Shown here in pieces: positions 17,768-25,853 of a DNA stretch of 64,000 nt. Numbering within the stretch: position 1 is the stretch's first letter; each line of letters opens with the position of its first letter. A model generated the notes under the pieces. The model was not told where the DNA came from, searched no databases, and was given only the letters and a program-made list of their open reading frames with translations. Both the position numbers and the translations under genes were made by a program. This stretch comes from Azorhizobium oxalatiphilum (GTDB lineage Bacteria; Pseudomonadota; Alphaproteobacteria; Rhizobiales; Xanthobacteraceae): positions 480,659 to 544,658 of the forward strand of contig NZ_BMCT01000003.1 of assembly GCF_014635325.1 (NCBI RefSeq). Reading direction: 5' to 3'.

Positions 17768-17833
17768 GAGGTTTAGGTATCGGGATGGGGTTCATCCGAC
17801 GTTGTCGCGGGAATTCCAGCGGAAATGTCCGTG

Positions 17834-17849
17834 TGGCGTCGGGTTTGCA
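17834..17849 (+). promoter_or_regulatory. Sigma-54 promoter of the DUF59 gene
   Basis: TGGCGTC-GGGT-TTGCA, with correct GG/GC spacing, 68 bases upstream of the ATG. Confidence 0.85.
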
Positions 17850-17916
17850 TGGTCTGCCGGGCGTCCCGCGCCGTGTCCGGATTGCGCGCGGGGGCGCCAG
17901 CCAGAGGAGGCGAGGC

Positions 17917-18390
17917 ATGGCCGTGAACGATGCAGCGCGCGGGATGGATGCGGAGCCGTACGTCGGGGGCGCGCATATGGCGGACGAGGGCGGGGCCCTG
18001 CTGGAGGACGACCTGTCCGGCATCATCGAGGAAGATCTGGAGGAGGAAGCGGACGCGGGCGATACCGTGCCGGCGCCCTGGGATGAGGCGGCGGTGACGG
18101 CCGAGATCATCGAGGCCCTGCGCACCGTGCACGACCCCGAAATTCCCGTGAATATCTATGATCTTGGCCTGATCTACCGCATCAACCTGCTGCCGCCCTT
18201 CGGGGTCGAGCTCGACATGACGCTGACCGCGCCGGGATGCCCGGTGGCGGGCGAACTGGTGAGCATGGTGCAGCGGGCAGTGCTGACGGTGCCGCAGATC
18301 GACGTCGCCACCGTCCGGCTGGTGTTCGATCCGCCGTGGGATTCATCGAAGATGACCGAGGACGTGAAGCTGGAATTGGGCCTGCTCTGA
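17917..18390 (+). CDS. DUF59/MIP18-family iron-sulfur assembly protein (SufT-like)
   Basis: A 157-residue protein with an acidic, disordered N-terminus (about 50 residues, ending EEDLEEEADAGD) and a C-terminal MIP18 domain: IIEALRTVHDPEIPVNIYDLGLIYRI and DMTLTAPGCPVAGEL with the conserved cysteine. These proteins act in iron-sulfur cluster maturation. The ribosome site AGGAGG is seven bases before the ATG. A sigma-54 promoter and a NifA site upstream make it a likely nitrogen-fixation-induced assembly factor, divergent from bolA-grxD. Confidence 0.88.
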   Translation: MAVNDAARGMDAEPYVGGAHMADEGGALLEDDLSGIIEEDLEEEADAGDTVPAPWDEAAVTAEIIEALRTVHDPEIPVNIYDLGLIYRINLLPPFGVELDMTLTAPGCPVAGELVSMVQRAVLTVPQIDVATVRLVFDPPWDSSKMTEDVKLELGLL

Positions 18391-18457
18391 GCGGATACTC
18401 AATATTGGAACAGGTTTCGGAAGGCTGATTCAGCGATCAGGTTCCAGTGCGGCCGTC

Positions 18458-18473
18458 TGGCACTCTATCTGCA
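18458..18473 (+). promoter_or_regulatory. Sigma-54-type promoter before the dienelactone-hydrolase gene
   Basis: TGGCACT-CTAT-CTGCA has the GG/GC spacing and six of seven -24 bases. Upstream there is only a degenerate activator site (ACT-N10-ACA at 18397-18412). Confidence 0.65.
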
Positions 18474-18542
18474 TCGCAGGACTGTGGGACCGCTTCACCC
18501 CAGGCCTGCCGCCCGCAGGCCGGCGTCCCGCGCGAGAGTGCC

Positions 18543-19307
18543 ATGATGAACCTCACCGCAGCTGATGGTCACACGCTTTCCGCCTATCAGGCCGAACCGG
18601 CCGAGGCCCCGAAGGGAGCCGTCGTCATCGTGCATGACATGTTCGGCCTCACGCCGGATATGATCCGGACCGCCGACGATCTGGCGGCACAGGGATATCT
18701 CACGCTCGCGCCCGCGCTGTTCGATCGCGCCGCGCCCGGTACGGTCCTCTCCTATGACGAGGAGGGCTTTGCCCGTGGCCTCGCCCTCATCGAGCAGATC
18801 GGCCGTGAGCCGGCGCTCAATGACATCCAGGCCGCGGTGGAAGCGGCGAGCCCCGCCGGCAAGGTGGCCGTGATCGGCTTCTCATGGGGCGGGGGGCTCG
18901 CCTATGAGGCGGCCAATCGCCTGCGCGGGGCGGCTTGCGTGGTGGGCTTCTGCCCGCTGGGCGTCCTTCAGTCCGGCGCCGAGAAGCGCCGGGTGCCGAC
19001 CCTGCTGCATTTCGGCGCCAGCGATCCGCTGCTGCCCGCGACGCTGGTGCAGCCCTTCCGCGATCTGCGGCCGGATGTGAGCGCCTTTTCCTATGCGGGT
19101 GCCACCCACGGCTTCACCAGCCGTGACCGGGCCACCTTGCACGTTGGCGCACGCGAGCAGGCGTTTGCCCGCACGCAGACCTTCATCGCGCAATATGTGG
19201 AGGGCGTTTCCCCGGCGGTGCTGAAGAATGCGGGCGCCTATGCGCAGGCAAAGACCGAGCGCCGCAAGGGCGGCGCGGCCAAGGAGGAGGCGGGACCGCC
19301 CGCCTGA
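18543..19307 (+). CDS. Dienelactone-hydrolase-family alpha/beta hydrolase
   Basis: A 254-residue DLH-fold hydrolase. The nucleophile elbow is GFSWGG, with serine where classical dienelactone hydrolases have cysteine. The acid is likely the Asp in FGASDPLLP and the base the His in GATHGF. The C-terminus adds an Ala/Lys-rich tail (AQAKTERRKGGAAKEEAG). The substrate is unknown; the fold is used on cyclic esters and similar compounds. Two ATGs are adjacent (the second at 18546). It is oriented away from the DUF59 gene with its own sigma-54-like promoter, so it may be induced with the nif genes. Confidence 0.85.
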   Translation: MMNLTAADGHTLSAYQAEPAEAPKGAVVIVHDMFGLTPDMIRTADDLAAQGYLTLAPALFDRAAPGTVLSYDEEGFARGLALIEQIGREPALNDIQAAVEAASPAGKVAVIGFSWGGGLAYEAANRLRGAACVVGFCPLGVLQSGAEKRRVPTLLHFGASDPLLPATLVQPFRDLRPDVSAFSYAGATHGFTSRDRATLHVGAREQAFARTQTFIAQYVEGVSPAVLKNAGAYAQAKTERRKGGAAKEEAGPPA

Positions 19308-19462
19308 GCCGGGGAGAACAGATTGTCCGCCATTCGGCGGCGCGAGCCCGTTCGGTCTGGATTGCATCGCGATCCGGATGGCAAAACGGTCTCGCCTAAA
19401 GAGCTGGATGCGGCGGGCTGGCCCGGCGCGTCTTCTCGCGAACCGCATCCCGGAGAGACGCC

Positions 19463-19702
19463 ATGCTGCCCACGACCATCCTGATCGACGAGGCACCGCG
19501 CTGCGTGGTGCGTCCCACCGACATGAAGGCCCTGCAACGCTTCCTGCGCAACGGGCGCGGCTATCTGCTGGCCGAGGCGGGGGAGGGGACGATCACCCAC
19601 CGCCCGGCAGACCCGGGGGAGCTGGCGAAATGGTCCAACGCCCTCGCCCTCCACCGCGCCTGCGGCGGCGAGGAGGAGGACTTTCTGGGTACGCCGCTCT
19701 AG
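19463..19702 (+). CDS. Small hypothetical protein at the edge of the island
   Basis: A 79-residue soluble protein (MLPTTILIDEAPRCVVRPTDMKALQRFLRNGRGYLLAEAGEGTITHRPADPGE...). A GGAGAG ribosome site precedes the ATG. I do not recognise the family. It is the last gene before the AT-rich repeat that begins the accessory region, and its composition matches the nif side. Confidence 0.6.
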   Translation: MLPTTILIDEAPRCVVRPTDMKALQRFLRNGRGYLLAEAGEGTITHRPADPGELAKWSNALALHRACGGEEEDFLGTPL

Positions 19703-19723
19703 ACGGTCACTGACCGAGGGGGA

Positions 19724-19962
19724 TCATTCCCACTCTAATATTTTTTCCGTCATAAGTGATTGATTTTATTCGAGGAAATCTCTTTTTTTACTTTCAGTAC
19801 CGCAAGCGGACCCGTCAAAATGTTAAGCTATTGAGTTGTTTAATGTTTTTTTGAGCGTTCGGAAGAAAAAAATTCTGTGAACTATCGCCTCCTATCGGCC
19901 ATTTGCGGACCATTCCAGCTCCGATGTGCAGATCACAAACGCGACCAAAAAGTACCGTCAAC
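19724..19962. repeat. AT-rich direct repeat, copy 1 (guaA-type attachment region)
   Basis: It begins TCATTCCCACTCTAATATTT; the first 12 bases are the reverse complement of GAGTGGGAATGA, which would encode Glu-Trp-Glu-stop, the usual GuaA C-terminus and a known integration site for genomic islands. Shared blocks with copy 2 include GATTGATTTTATT, AAATTCTGTGAACTATCG and GTACCGTCAA. A sharp drop in GC content marks the boundary between core and island. No complete guaA is here. Confidence 0.75.
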
Positions 19963-19985
19963 TGCCATCAGAGACCTCTTCGGAA

Positions 19986-20594
19986 CTATCCTTCTTCGCC
20001 AAATTCCCCCTCAAGGGCGCGTCCAGCGGTTCGCGAACAATCGATCAGCTTCTTTTGGCTGTAGCCAAGACGGGCATAGGCCGACAGGCCGCGTAAGTTC
20101 AGCAATAGATAGTCGGTGATGCGATCGACCTCGGACTTCGGCGCGTGGGCGGCGATATAGTTTCGGATCTGTTCCCTAGGCTCCCTCGCCAATTCTCCGG
20201 CCAGCGCGCACGCCTGCTCGTCGTCGGCCTGTACGGCCTCGGTAATCATGCATCCGCGCTTGTCGCGATTCCTTGTGTAATGACGAGCGGCAGCCATCAT
20301 AAGGTCCGTCAGCGCCTCTGCTGGGGGCCTGCCGGCTCGCAGGATTTTCTCGATTTGCAGGAAATCCGTCGACCGGTACGACCGCAGTGTGCGCTCGAAT
20401 AACGCGAGCTTGCTGCCATACGCCGCATAGAGGCTCGGCGGGTTGATTTCCAGCGCCTGCGTCAGATCGGCAATACTCACCGCATCGTAGCCGCGCGCGT
20501 GGAACAACGCCTTGGCAATTTCGACCCCCTTCTCGCGGTCGAAAGCCGGTCGTCTCTGTCGAGGGGCAGGAGGTGGAACGGTGCTGCTTTTCAT
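19986..20594 (-). CDS. TetR/AcrR-family repressor
   Basis: A 202-residue TetR regulator with an N-terminal HTH (AKALFHARGYDAVSIADLTQALEINPPSLYAAYGSK) and a helical ligand domain. It is divergent from the first SDR gene, with inverted repeats next to both starts, so it probably represses itself and the SDR operon until a small molecule binds. The ligand is unknown. Confidence 0.9.
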   Translation of the reverse strand: MKSSTVPPPAPRQRRPAFDREKGVEIAKALFHARGYDAVSIADLTQALEINPPSLYAAYGSKLALFERTLRSYRSTDFLQIEKILRAGRPPAEALTDLMMAAARHYTRNRDKRGCMITEAVQADDEQACALAGELAREPREQIRNYIAAHAPKSEVDRITDYLLLNLRGLSAYARLGYSQKKLIDCSRTAGRALEGEFGEEG

Positions 20595-20600
20595 GCCTCC

Positions 20601-20620
20601 GATATAGCGATTCCTATATC
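20601..20620. promoter_or_regulatory. Inverted repeat upstream of tetR (candidate operator)
   Basis: GATATAG-CGATTC-CTATATC, perfect 7-bp arms, six bases from the tetR start codon; a likely autoregulatory site. Confidence 0.6.
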
Positions 20621-20694
20621 AAACCTCAAGCCTGACACGCGTCGCGTTTGTAGCGGTCGATATATAGTCCTTGCCAGATGGTGGAGCGATGGTT

Positions 20695-20710
20695 TATAGT
20701 GACCACTATA
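20695..20710. promoter_or_regulatory. Inverted repeat upstream of the SDR operon (candidate operator)
   Basis: TATAGTG-AC-CACTATA, perfect arms with a two-base spacer, 24 bases before the SDR start. The TATAG core is shared with the tetR-proximal repeat. Confidence 0.65.
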
Positions 20711-20734
20711 TACAATCGCCGCTCAGGAGCCATC

Positions 20735-21475
20735 ATGTCATTTTCACAAAAGGTCGCCGTCGTTACGGGCGGGACATCCGGGATCGGCCTCGCCATCGCG
20801 CAGGAACTCGCATCACAGGGTGCGAAGGTCGTCATCACCGGCCGCAACGTGGAAAAGCTCAGCGCCGCGGTGGAGACGCTGGGCAGCAATGCCGAGGGCG
20901 TCCAGGCGGAGATATCCAACCTTGCCGACCTCGATCGGCTCTACGCTCATGTGAAGGACACGCATGGTCGCCTTGATCTGTTGGTCGCCAGTGCGGGCGC
21001 CGGGGAAATCGTCCCGCTCGCCTCGATCACCGAAGAACATTTCGATCGGGCGTTTGACGGCAACGTCAAGGGCGTGACCTTTTCCGTCCAGAAGGCGCTG
21101 TCTCTAATGAGCGAAGGCGGGGCGATCGTCATCATTGGATCGACGTCTTCAATCCAACCCGGTCCGGGCCTCAGCGTCTACGGTGGCACCAAAGCGGCGC
21201 TGCGCGCGATGGTGCGTGGCTGGGTGACGGAGATCAAGGGATCGGGGGTTCGCATCAACATCGTAAGCCCAGGCCCAGTGGACACCGCTTCTCTGCGTTC
21301 CTTTCTCGGCGATCAGGCCGATGAGGCGCTGGCCTACCTAGCCGATCGGAGCACGATCGGCCGTATCGGTCGTCCCGAAGAGATTGCACGTGCGGTCGCG
21401 TTCCTCGGCAGCGATGCTGCCAGCTACATCAATGGCATCGAACTGTTCGCCGACGGGGGCGCTTCGCAGGTCTGA
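20735..21475 (+). CDS. SDR-family oxidoreductase
   Basis: A 246-residue classical short-chain dehydrogenase. It has the cofactor motif TGGTSGIG, SAGAG (in place of NNAG), the catalytic serine in GSTSSIQPGPG, Tyr/Lys in YGGTK, and the ending FADGGASQV. Arg after GR (VVITGRN) suggests NADP(H). The start MSFSQKVAVV follows CAGGAGC. It is strongly similar in layout to the SDR starting at 22887 (shared VSPGP, RIGxPEEIA, FADGGASQ), so the two look like in-element duplicates. Confidence 0.9.
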   Translation: MSFSQKVAVVTGGTSGIGLAIAQELASQGAKVVITGRNVEKLSAAVETLGSNAEGVQAEISNLADLDRLYAHVKDTHGRLDLLVASAGAGEIVPLASITEEHFDRAFDGNVKGVTFSVQKALSLMSEGGAIVIIGSTSSIQPGPGLSVYGGTKAALRAMVRGWVTEIKGSGVRINIVSPGPVDTASLRSFLGDQADEALAYLADRSTIGRIGRPEEIARAVAFLGSDAASYINGIELFADGGASQV

Positions 21476-21639
21476 TCGGCCATCCTCGCCTGTCGCAATC
21501 AACCGGGCTGCCGTAATCGCGCTCGCCCCTCGCGATCATAGCCTGGCGTGCCGTCGGCCTACCCCCCCCCGGCCGGCGGCACCGATGGCATCTCAGCGAC
21601 TGTGAGCTTCATATCGAAATCATCAAGAAAGGAAGACCC

Positions 21640-22122
21640 ATGTCCACCAATGCCACCCCCTCGAGCGCCATCGACAAACTCGTCATCGAAAGTGAGGTTC
21701 GCCGCCTGCTTTCAGTATATGCCCACAACCTCGACTACGGGAAGGTCGATGCAAATGCCGAGCTTCTGGCGGCCGCCAAGTTCAACATCGCCGGTACGAT
21801 AGTGGAAGGACGTGACAGCATCGCGGAGTTTCTGCGGACCAACCTCCAGTACCATGTCGATGACACGCCACGAACCTGGCACTCGGTCTCAAACGTCCTC
21901 ATCGACATCGAATCCACCACGGCCGCCCGTTCGATATGCTACTTCACCGTGCATCAGGAATTGCCGGGCCTGCCGTTGCAACCGATCGTGACCGGCCGGT
22001 ACATCGATGCCTTCGAGCTTCACGACGGGGCATGGCGCTTCGCATCGCGCGAAATCGAACCTCGCCTGTTCGGCGACCTTAGCAAGCACGTCGCTGCCGC
22101 GGCCGAAACCCCGGCGGAGTGA
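21640..22122 (+). CDS. SnoaL-like/NTF2-fold protein
   Basis: A 160-residue nuclear-transport-factor-2-fold protein: SEVRRLLSVYAHNLDYGKVDANAELLAA, then GRYIDAFELHDGAWRFASREIEPRLF, typical of SnoaL-like polyketide-cyclase/hydrolase relatives. AAGGAAG precedes the ATG. It is co-directional with the SDR genes. The substrate is unknown. Confidence 0.8.
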   Translation: MSTNATPSSAIDKLVIESEVRRLLSVYAHNLDYGKVDANAELLAAAKFNIAGTIVEGRDSIAEFLRTNLQYHVDDTPRTWHSVSNVLIDIESTTAARSICYFTVHQELPGLPLQPIVTGRYIDAFELHDGAWRFASREIEPRLFGDLSKHVAAAAETPAE

Positions 22123-22129
22123 GGCGGCG

Positions 22130-22858
22130 ATGATCCGAAAGCGACAAGCGCTGGTGACCGGCGCGAACAAGGGCCTCGGACTTGCCATCGCCAAAGGGCT
22201 CGCCTCGGCGGGGCTATCGGTCTGGATGGGCGCACGCGACCGTTCCCGAGGCGAAGACGCGGTGCAAACTCTACGAGGTGAAGGGTTCGACGTTCGGTTT
22301 GTCCAAATCGACGTGGCCGACGACGCGAGCGTTTGTCGCGCGGCCGAAAGTGTCGGACAGGAGATCGACGCACTCGACGTCCTCGTGAATAACGCGGGGA
22401 TCGTACTCGACCTTCAGACCCCGCCGAGCGCGATGAGCCTGGATGACGTAAAGGCCACTTACGAGGTGAACCTCTTCGGTCCCATCCGGGTGACGCAGGC
22501 CTTCGCCCCTCTTCTAAAAGAGGCGGACGACGCAAGGATAGTGAACATGAGCAGTGGTCTGGGTTCGCTAACCCTCATCACCGATCCGACCTCGCTATTC
22601 TCGTCCGTCAACCTTCTCGCCTATACGTCATCGAAGGTCGCGCTCAACGCCGTGACGGTCTCCTTCGCCAAGGAGTTTGAGCCGTTCGGGATCAAGATCA
22701 ATGCGGTCGAGCCCGGTAATGTGCGGACCGATCTCAATGGCAACACGGGATCTTTGACTCCCGATGAAGGCGCCGAAACAGCGATCAGGATGGCCCTGGT
22801 CGACAAGGACGGTCCGACCGGCGGCTTCTTCGGGAGCCAAGGCCGCCAGCCGTGGTGA
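22130..22858 (+). CDS. SDR-family oxidoreductase (carbonyl-reductase-like)
   Basis: A 242-residue short-chain dehydrogenase with TGANKGLG, NNAG, a catalytic Ser in NMSSG and YTSSK. The TGANKGLG motif and the insertion after the serine resemble NADPH carbonyl reductases more than the neighbouring SDRs. It starts seven bases after the SnoaL stop, in the same operon. Confidence 0.88.
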   Translation: MIRKRQALVTGANKGLGLAIAKGLASAGLSVWMGARDRSRGEDAVQTLRGEGFDVRFVQIDVADDASVCRAAESVGQEIDALDVLVNNAGIVLDLQTPPSAMSLDDVKATYEVNLFGPIRVTQAFAPLLKEADDARIVNMSSGLGSLTLITDPTSLFSSVNLLAYTSSKVALNAVTVSFAKEFEPFGIKINAVEPGNVRTDLNGNTGSLTPDEGAETAIRMALVDKDGPTGGFFGSQGRQPW

Positions 22859-22886
22859 AGCGTCGAGCTATAAAAGGAGCAATACA

Positions 22887-23633
22887 GTGAACACCTTGGA
22901 TAAAAGCAAAGTTTCCGTTGTAACTGGCGGCAGCAGCGGGATCGGCTTTGCCATCGCGCAAAAGATGGCGGCGCAGGGCATGCGGGTCATCATTACCGGG
23001 CGCCGACGTGATGCGCTGGATCGCGCAGTCGAAGAACTCGGCGGCGACGCTGTCGGCATCGTTGCCGATGTTTCCAGCACTGCCGGACTGGAGGGGCTGT
23101 TCACCGAGATCCGGTCGAAGTTCGGCTCGATCCACACCCTCGTCGCCAATGCCGGCGGTGGTGTTCACGCCCCATTGGGGAAGATCACCGAGGCGGCCTA
23201 TGACCAGCAGTTCGACACGAACGTCAAGGGCATCGTCTTCACTGTGCAGGGCGCATTGCCGCTCATGCAGCCGGGTTCATCCATTGTCATTGTCGGCTCC
23301 ACGGCCTCCATCGATCCCGGCCCGACGATGAGCATCTATGGGGCCACCAAGGCGGCGGTGCGCAATCTCGTCCGCAGTTGGGTCAGCGACCTCAAGGGCA
23401 CCGGCATCCGTATCAATATCGTCAGTCCGGGGCCGACGAACACGCAAGCGCTGCGGGATGCTTTTGGCGAGCATGCGGAAGAAGGCATGGCCTTCCTCAA
23501 GAACAAGAGTCCGATCGGTCGCATCGGCGAGCCTGAGGAAATCGCGGAGGTCGCCGCTTTCCTGGCCAGCGATGCCGCCAGTTACGTCAACGGCGTCGAA
23601 CTGTTCGCCGATGGCGGCGCGTCACAAGCCTGA
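22887..23633 (+). CDS. SDR-family oxidoreductase (paralogue of the first SDR)
   Basis: A 248-residue SDR beginning at GTG with AAAGGAG before it. TGGSSGIG, ANAGGG, GSTASIDPGP, YGATK and FADGGASQA mirror the SDR starting at 20735. The pair probably arose by duplication and may act on related carbonyl substrates. Confidence 0.88.
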   Translation: MNTLDKSKVSVVTGGSSGIGFAIAQKMAAQGMRVIITGRRRDALDRAVEELGGDAVGIVADVSSTAGLEGLFTEIRSKFGSIHTLVANAGGGVHAPLGKITEAAYDQQFDTNVKGIVFTVQGALPLMQPGSSIVIVGSTASIDPGPTMSIYGATKAAVRNLVRSWVSDLKGTGIRINIVSPGPTNTQALRDAFGEHAEEGMAFLKNKSPIGRIGEPEEIAEVAAFLASDAASYVNGVELFADGGASQA

Positions 23634-23647
23634 GAGGAGCGATGATC

Positions 23648-24046
23648 ATGCCTACGGATATCATCAATCATATCGAGTTCCCCGTCGGGGACGCGGAGTG
23701 GTCGCGGCAATTTTACGATGCGGTGCTGGCACCGCTCGGTTTATCGCTGGTCATCAGCATCGATCCGTCCCGCACGGCCCATGGCGGCGCGCGACACGGC
23801 TTCGGGAAGAATGGTTATCCGAGCCTATGGATTCACCAGGAGAATGGAGCAAAGCTTCCGATCCATATCGCCTTTACCGCTGATGACAGGGCAACGGTCG
23901 ATGCGTTTCATGCCGCAGCACTCGCCAGTGGCGGAACCGACAATGGCGCTCCCGGAATCCGGGAGCGCTATCATGAAAACTACTACGCGGCCTATGTCCT
24001 GGATCCCGATGGCAACAATATCGAAGCCGTCTGCCAGAGGGCTTGA
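23648..24046 (+). CDS. VOC-family protein
   Basis: A 132-residue vicinal-oxygen-chelate protein: INHIEFPVGDAEWSRQFYDAVLAPLG and YYAAYVLDPDGNNIEAVCQ. The last strand gives the metal-site Glu. An ATG two codons upstream is too close to the ribosome site, so the second ATG is used. It is the last plus-strand gene of the operon and converges on the saccharopine-dehydrogenase-like gene. Confidence 0.85.
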   Translation: MPTDIINHIEFPVGDAEWSRQFYDAVLAPLGLSLVISIDPSRTAHGGARHGFGKNGYPSLWIHQENGAKLPIHIAFTADDRATVDAFHAAALASGGTDNGAPGIRERYHENYYAAYVLDPDGNNIEAVCQRA

Positions 24047-24083
24047 AGCTTCGCCAAACAGACCAAAATCTCTGCGATCTCGG

Positions 24084-25073
24084 CTAAAGATCGATGATCC
24101 GCGTATCGGCAATGGTTTCGGCAAAGCCATTGCCGAACAAACTCGCAGGCGTCTGGAAGCCGGGCTGAACTTCACCGCCGAGAACGCGTCGGGCCGCTTC
24201 TACGGCGGCCATGGCGGTGAAGGTGTATCCGTTCACCGTGTCGAGCATCGAGCGCACGACCGTCCCGTCCGCGCCGGTGACTTCGACGACCGCATGATAG
24301 CGGCTCGCTTCACGCTCTTCGACGCTGGGGCCGGCCGGCAGATCCTTGAGATGCTCTGTCGGAAATGCGCCTGCGGTGACGTGGACGAAGGTTTCGATGT
24401 CGGCAACGCCAGTCGCCTGATGGATCGTCACGAGGTCGGGCAGCGTCACGGGAAAGGACGATCGCGGCCCGAAGCCAAAATCGAAGTCGCGCACCTGTTG
24501 CGGGCTGCGCGTCACGAGTTCACCGTCAACGAGGTGAAGTGTCGCCGAAGCGATATTCTGGCTCGCGCTGGTGGCAGACCCCCTCGACATCGCTCCTGCC
24601 ACGTGAAGCGCAATACTGATCTTGCGTGCATTCCTGATGCGCGCAACGGCATGTCCGGCGAGACTTCCCAGCATCGCCACGCTGCCACCGCTTCCCGGGA
24701 GAAGCATGACTCCGGCCGCACGGGCTCGGGCGTCGAGGGCCAAAGCTTCGCGGTATGTGTCGAGTTCGGCCGAGAAGTCGAGATAGTGGACCCCGGCACG
24801 GATCGCGGCGGACATCAGCGGCTCGGCCGTGTTTGCGAAGGGACCTGCGGCGTTGAGCATAACGCAGACGCCTGCGAGGTTGGCAACGACGGCATCGGGA
24901 TCGTCCAGCGGAATAATCCTGACGGTCGCTCCGAGACGGCCGGCCAGCGCTTCAAGCCTCGCCCGGTTTTGCTCGCGGCCTGCAAGAACGAGGTTCAGTC
25001 CGGCAGACGCGGCATGTTCCGCTGCCATTCCACCGGTGTAGCCGGTGGCTCCATAGATCATGAGAGTATTCAT
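24084..25073 (-). CDS. Saccharopine-dehydrogenase-family NAD(P)-binding protein
   Basis: A 329-residue protein with an N-terminal Rossmann motif (MIYGATGYTGGMAA) and the family layout of trans-acting enoyl reductases/saccharopine dehydrogenase-like proteins (AGPFANTAEPLMSAAIRAGVHYLDFSAE). It is probably an oxidoreductase; the substrate is unknown. It is last of the minus-strand operon that starts with the SDR below the AraC gene. Confidence 0.82.
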   Translation of the reverse strand: MNTLMIYGATGYTGGMAAEHAASAGLNLVLAGREQNRARLEALAGRLGATVRIIPLDDPDAVVANLAGVCVMLNAAGPFANTAEPLMSAAIRAGVHYLDFSAELDTYREALALDARARAAGVMLLPGSGGSVAMLGSLAGHAVARIRNARKISIALHVAGAMSRGSATSASQNIASATLHLVDGELVTRSPQQVRDFDFGFGPRSSFPVTLPDLVTIHQATGVADIETFVHVTAGAFPTEHLKDLPAGPSVEEREASRYHAVVEVTGADGTVVRSMLDTVNGYTFTAMAAVEAARRVLGGEVQPGFQTPASLFGNGFAETIADTRIIDL

Positions 25074-25094
25074 GGGGTTCTTCTATTTCTGTGA

Positions 25095-25436
25095 TTATTC
25101 GAGATCGGCGTCGATGCGCGTGATTAGCCCGTCGGCGTCAACGGAGATGTCGAGAAGACCGATTTCGTGTCCGAAATCTCCGGTGAAATCGACGCGGACC
25201 CGGGCGCGGCTCTCGCTGATCGTTGCGATCGAGAGGAAGCGGGTCACCGTCTGATAGCCGACGAAGTACCGCTCGATGTAATCGCGGATACCGGCATTAC
25301 CGTCGAAACGGTGACCCGTCGATGGGTCGTCGATTACCGCATCGGGCGTGAACAGGGTCAAGGCCGTATCGGCATCGAAGGCATTGGTGGTGGCGATCAG
25401 CACGTCTGCCGTTTCACGCAGTGTTCTGGCTGTCAT
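25095..25436 (-). CDS. SnoaL-like/NTF2-fold protein
   Basis: A 113-residue NTF2-fold protein (LTLFTPDAVIDDPSTGHRFDGNAGIRDYIERYFVGYQT...). Its start overlaps the stop of the upstream VOC gene by four bases. It probably binds or processes a small organic substrate along with the SDR and VOC partners. Confidence 0.8.
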   Translation of the reverse strand: MTARTLRETADVLIATTNAFDADTALTLFTPDAVIDDPSTGHRFDGNAGIRDYIERYFVGYQTVTRFLSIATISESRARVRVDFTGDFGHEIGLLDISVDADGLITRIDADLE

Positions 25437-25843
25437 CGCATCAATTCCCCGTGCTGCCAGCTCTTGAAAACGAATTCGAGGCTGTAGCCATCCGGGTCCC
25501 TGACCTGCGCCGCATAATAGCGGGGATCGTAGTGAAGCTGTGGCCCCGGCGCGTGGATCTCGCTCGCTCCGGCCGCCAGCGCCTCGGCATGGGCAACGTT
25601 CACGATTGTCTCGGAATCCGCGACAAAGCCGACATGCACGGCGCGGGGTGCAGCCGTGCCCTGCCTCAGCCAGAAGAACATCCGGCCGTTGGCGCCAAAA
25701 CCCTTGAGGTCGGGATGCCCTGCCGGGCCCTGGCTGCCGTCATAGTCATGACGGGCTGTAATTCCAAGGATCGGGAGCACTCTCTCGTAAAAAGCGATCG
25801 AGCGAGCAGTATCGCTCACCGTCAGAAAGATATGATCGAGCAT
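25433..25843 (-). CDS. VOC-family protein
   Basis: A 136-residue glyoxalase-fold protein: MLDHIFLTVSDTARSIAFYERVLPILG and YYAAQVRDPDGYSLEFVFK. A GAGGAGG site lies just before the ATG. It sits ten bases after the SDR gene in the same operon. Confidence 0.87.
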   Translation of the reverse strand: MLDHIFLTVSDTARSIAFYERVLPILGITARHDYDGSQGPAGHPDLKGFGANGRMFFWLRQGTAAPRAVHVGFVADSETIVNVAHAEALAAGASEIHAPGPQLHYDPRYYAAQVRDPDGYSLEFVFKSWQHGELMR

Positions 25844-25853
25844 GTAAACCTCC

